Positions 59,985-64,000 of a stretch of DNA of 64,000 nucleotides are shown piece by piece. Each line of letters begins with the position of its first letter. The first letter of the stretch is position 1. Under the pieces are notes generated by a model. It searched no databases. It worked only from the letters and a program-made list of their open reading frames with translations, and had not been told where the DNA came from. Both the position numbers and the translations under genes were made by a program. Origin of the DNA: Paraphoma chrysanthemicola (lineage: Eukaryota > Ascomycota > Dothideomycetes > Pleosporales > Phaeosphaeriaceae); assembly GCA_020744225.1 (NCBI GenBank), contig JAGMWG010000021.1, forward strand, positions 186,001 to 250,000, in the 5' to 3' direction.

Positions 59985-60418
59985 TTATTAAGAAGAAGTA
60001 AAAGTTACTAATAACTAGTAATATACTAGCTAAAAGAGAATATAAAGAGTATATTACCTAATAGGTAATAGAAGATAAGTGTAAGTATATAAAAGAGTAG
60101 ATAGTAGATAGTATTTTATGTTCTAGGTATAGATAAAAGAGAGAGATCTCTCTTTACTATATACTTTAGTTTCTAAGCTTAGTAAGCTATACTACAGTAT
60201 TAAAATAATTCTAAAAACTATTACTTTTTATTCTAATTAGTATAAAATATAAATCTCTTATACAATTTATAATTTCTAGTCTAATTTTAGACTAGAATTA
60301 ATACTAAATTCTAGTTATACTAAAAATCTATAAGATCTTAAAGAATGTAAGATAAAATTCCTAGGCTACTAGTAATTTTAGATAGCTTATAAAAGATTTA
60401 ACTAGTAAATCTTTATAG
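59985..60418 (-). repeat. Copia 5' LTR (right copy)
   Basis: Direct repeat of 36,318-36,751, about 434 bp. Defines the right end of the Copia element, with TAGAA just outside (60,419-60,423) as at the left end. Confidence 0.82.
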
Positions 60419-60984
60419 TAGAAGTTATAAGAAAGTATTTATTCTTAACTTACTTAGGTTATAAAGAATATTTTAGTAATACTAATTACTAAAGTTAAAG
60501 TTAAGTGCGTATTTAATATAAGTAAAGATATTATTAGAGATTAAAGATACTATCTTAAGGCTAGAATAGTATAATAACTAATAGTTCTTAAAGATACTAT
60601 AAGTTACGAGAATAATAATATTAGTAGTATAGATTACTTAGATAAAGATAAGAATAGAGCACTATATAATAAGGTTACTAAAATAGTTTAACTATTAGTT
60701 ATAGTTATAATTAAAATAACTAGCGTAGAGACTAGTAAGAAGAATATTATAGAGGTTAGTAATACTAAGAAGAAGTTACTATACTTACTATAAAAGTATT
60801 AGCGCTTAGTATACTATTATAAATAGGTACTATAATAATAGACTATAATAAATATACTATAATAAATATACTATAAATATAATTCTTCTCTTTGTATTAG
60901 TGTAGTATAATTTTACTTAGAGTTATAGTATCTATATAGTATAATCTTACTAAGTATTATAGAAATAAAGACTAGACTATAATA
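60419..60984. other. RIP-degraded sequence, unidentified
   Basis: AT-rich and stop-rich on both strands. A short tandem run (ACTATAATAAATAT twice, about 60,841-60,870) is present. No element can be named. Confidence 0.5.
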
Positions 60985-61195
60985 TTTTTTAGTATAACTT
61001 ATATAAGTACTCTAAACCTAACTACGATCTATAGTCTATGCAACCTAACCTAACTTATACCTATACTAGTAGTAACTCTAATCTAACTTATACTTATACT
61101 ACTAATAACCTAATCTAACTACTACTTATAGTCTATATAACTACAACCTAATCTATACCTACTAGTAAGTACTCTAAACTTATTTACTAGTTTAT
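60985..61195. mobile_element. RIP-mutated half copy of the hAT-type MITE
   Basis: This segment aligns, in inverse orientation, with the left half of the MITE at 49,478-49,690 when C-to-T changes are allowed: for example AACCTAACCTAACTTATACC here against AACCCAACCTCTACCCACG-type sequence there, CTAGTAGTAACTCTAATCTA, and the terminal ACTTATTTACTAGTTTA against ACCCATTTACCAGCCTA. The end at 61,195 is the element terminus; the other half is missing or unreadable. It is an older insertion of the same family. Confidence 0.8.
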
Positions 61196-61279
61196 AAAGA
61201 GTAGAGTTATATACTTAATAGTATATATACTCTAGATAACTATTACTTACTTATAATTACCTAGCTAGACTAGATTAAG

Positions 61280-61810
61280 TCTTACGTATCTCTCTGCGCC
61301 TATAATAATCTTTATAGACCTAATTACACTTATTTAGAAGCTAGTCTTATTAAAGTTATACACGTTATTATTATAGATACTATACTTAGCTTTAGTCTTC
61401 TCTACTAGCTTAAACTACACGCTAATAACTATAGAATCTTTCTATAGTATTCTCTACCTATTCTTAGCTTAATTAAATACTATTTTAAGCTTAGCTAAGC
61501 GCGTTATAAAGTACTTAGTCTAGTACTTACTTATAAGCTTTCTACTATATATACTTAGTATCTTATTAGCTATATCTACTATCTTATATAGCTAGAGCGT
61601 AAATTCTTATAAATTAAGATTAAGAATATATTAGATAATTATCTACTCTTTAGTTATAGTAAGCTTTTAGAAGTTTATATATATTTTAAGATAGAATAGT
61701 ACTTCTTTAGTATACTTATTAAGAGTCTAGTATTTAATATTATAAGTAGTAGTAGTAGCTTAGTAGCTTTAAAATTAGTTTAACTAATAAGTAATAAGAG
61801 TAAGCTAAAG
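61280..61810 (-). mobile_element. Truncated Fot1/pogo-like transposase fragment
   Basis: The minus strand reads as the N-terminal and central part of a pogo-type transposase with many stops: a helix-turn-helix part near 61,800-61,640 (LTITKE, IIIKYILNLNL), RLAKLKIVFN, FKLVEKTKAKYSI (about 61,395-61,435) and NVYNFNKTSF (about 61,335-61,365). No inverted repeats were found and the C-terminal half is not recognisable. Heavily RIP-mutated; different in sequence from the two larger copies. Confidence 0.75.
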
Positions 61811-63718
61811 TCTATCTTTATATTCAAGTAATAAAGTATTAAGTAGTTAAGATATTATATATAGAAATAGGTAGTAAGAGTCTTAGTATATTTTAGTAAG
61901 TTTACTAGTATAGTAGATTTACTAGTAGAATACGTTATAGAGCTAGATTTTATAATATTACTACTTAGAAATATAGAATTTCTAGTAGATATAAAGTTTA
62001 GCTTACTACTAAATATAGAAACTAAAGACTAGAATTCTTAAGCTATAGCTAGAGTACTCTAAAATCTTTAATTATAAGAGCTTATAAATATAGAAAGTTA
62101 AGAGTAAGTTTAGTACTAATATAAAGACTATATCTATTCTAGAAGTAAAAGTTTTATAAATTCTAGAAGTAAAGCTATCTAAGAAGAAGTCTACTTATAA
62201 AGCTTACTCTTCTTAAACTTTTTAAGAATCTTAATTATTTTCTCTTTTTTACTAGCTACTTATTAATTAAATTAGTATAGAATTATAGACCTAGAAATCT
62301 AAAAACTTATTTTAATATTACTACTATATATATTAACTATAAAAGTAGTAATCTTACTAGTATATAGCTCTAGAAGTATTATATAAGAATAAGTTTTGCA
62401 CTTTATATAGTAATTACTATTTATACTTTACTAATATAATAATATACTCTATTCTTAGTAAATATCTTACTATATAAAAGACAGTAAGCGTATAAGTAGT
62501 AGATATAGCTAAATTAGTATAGCTTACTAGTAATAGACTTACTTTAGAAATCTACCTCTTTATATAAAGGCTTCTTCTTAGAAGTAGTTTTTATTAATCT
62601 ACTTCTTTTCTTAGTCTTCTTAGAAGTCTTAATAGTATTTCTCTTATTCTTTTTTTCTTAATTATTACTATACTTATAATTATAAAAGTTATATTTAGTA
62701 AGCTTAGAATCTAGAGATTAAGACTTCTTAGCTAGAGATTAAGACTTCTTAGTATAATAAGATATAAGTAAGTTTATTAAGCCTTAATATCTTAAAGACG
62801 TACTAGAAATATTAGAGTAGAAGTTTAACTTAAGAAGTAATAATAAAGAAAAGTAATAGAATAGAAAAGAAGTAGATTTAAGACGTAAACGCTAAGATAG
62901 AGAATCTATATTAAGCTTTTTATTCTAATTATTATACTTATTATTACTAAGTAGAAAATTAACTATAGCTTAATAAGAGTTTAGAAAGTTTAAGAACTAG
63001 TACTTAAAAGTATAATTACTACTAAATAAGCTATTAAAGTTTATAAATTTTTAGCTCTATATAATAATTAGTAGTAAGTAATATAATTAAGTATAATATA
63101 TACTATCTTAAAGCTAGAGTAGTAGTTAAGTAGCTAGGTAATAAAGAACTAAAAGAGTTAAGTAGCTTAAAGACCTTATAATATACTTATAAGCTACTAT
63201 AATTAAAGCTACTATACTTACTTACTAACTCTATAGTAAATACTTTACTTATAATATAATAGATTTATATAATCGTACTTAATAGCTCTAAGAATTATAA
63301 GCTATAATATTACTTAATACTATAAATAGTAGCTTAGATTATTAGCTAGAGAATTACCTAAGACTAAGAACTAGAATTATAACGTTATAAGTAGAGAGAT
63401 TAAATATTATAGTTATAAATCTTAGAAGCTAAGAATTTATAAGAATAGAGAAGAGAAAATTTATATAGTATATAAATAGAAGTATAGAAATTACTAAACT
63501 AGATTACTTAATATTCTATTTACCTAAGAGAAATAAGATAAAAGGTATATTATAGATATAGTAATTATAAAGTATTCTATACTAAGAATTATAATATATT
63601 AACTTAATAGAGTAATATATAATTACTCTATAGAGCTAAGAAGACTAGAATTATAAAGAATTCTATACTTAAGCTAGAAGTATATAGTTTTAGCTCTTTA
63701 GCTTAGTTTTCTTAAGTA
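61811..63718. other. RIP-degraded sequence, unidentified
   Basis: 1.9 kb with stops in every frame. A 21-bp tandem duplication containing AGAGATTAAGACTTCTTAG is at about 62,713-62,755, and a Lys/Thr-rich minus-strand stretch lies near 62,560-62,660. Neither identifies a family. Nothing else can be supported. Confidence 0.5.

Positions 63719-64000
<282 letters not shown>

Larger units (their letters stand above)
36318..60418 (-). mobile_element. Ty1/Copia LTR retrotransposon, split by nested insertions
   Basis: A minus-strand Copia element spread over 24.1 kb; removing the nested Gypsy (40,406-55,073) and the Fot1-like element (57,816-59,664) leaves about 7.6 kb. Read right to left: LTR (59,985-60,418), leader, gag with a decayed zinc knuckle (about 55,840-55,900), protease ILDSSTT (about 55,730), GAG-pre-integrase up to 55,079; then, after the insertion, integrase (about 40,330-39,450), reverse transcriptase with YIDN where active elements have YVDD (38,491-38,513), and RNase H (SDSDWESNLDSRKS, about 37,880-37,925, then SSIEVEYISLKEA). 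Domain order PR-IN-RT-RH is diagnostic of Copia. Frames on both sides of the insertion join into one protein. A TAGAA sits just outside both LTRs (36,313 and 60,419), a tentative target duplication. Fully inactivated. Confidence 0.85.

Overview
The window is a chromosome segment of a filamentous ascomycete (Pezizomycotina; a dothideomycete is likely but is my inference). The evidence is short GT-AG introns (mostly 46-60 bp), fungal regulators (Rom2-type RhoGEF, haspin, an SSK1 response regulator, a PkaC2-type kinase, vacuolar ATPase subunit c'), a HET-domain gene, and a 31-kb AT-rich block carrying the signature of repeat-induced point mutation (RIP).

Left part (1-33,022) is gene space of normal composition. 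In order: GH5 endo-mannanase (-), haspin kinase (-), ROM2-like RhoGEF (-) divergent from VMA11 (+), PKA catalytic subunit (+), a small Cys-pair hypothetical protein (-), SSK1-like response regulator (+), EthD-like protein (+) convergent with an FAD monooxygenase (-), a DUF952 protein (-) divergent from inositol-pentakisphosphate 2-kinase (+), a BTB-like protein (+), a nitroreductase (-), and a HET-domain gene (+) broken by two in-frame stops. Exon structures were worked out by hand. Several genes belong to signalling: Rho1/cell-wall integrity, cAMP-PKA, the HOG phosphorelay and inositol phosphate synthesis.

Right part (33,023-64,000) is a RIP-degraded transposon graveyard with no intact host gene. 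A Fot1/pogo transposon lies at 33,149-35,032. A Copia retrotransposon (- strand, about 36,318-60,418) is split by a chromodomain Gypsy element (- strand, 40,406-55,073, 501-bp LTRs, 5-bp target duplication). That element is split by a second chromodomain Gypsy (+ strand, about 47,052-54,523), which in turn holds a 454-bp GC-rich hAT-type MITE (49,478-49,931) with an 8-bp target duplication and no RIP. A second Fot1-type transposon (57,816-59,664) sits in the Copia leader. A RIP-mutated half copy of the same MITE lies at about 60,985-61,195, followed by a third, truncated Fot1-like fragment. The window ends inside a long AAT microsatellite.

The most interesting result is this stratified nest: four insertions in a readable order, with one MITE family sampled both before and after RIP. 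No tRNA, rRNA or CRISPR feature was found.
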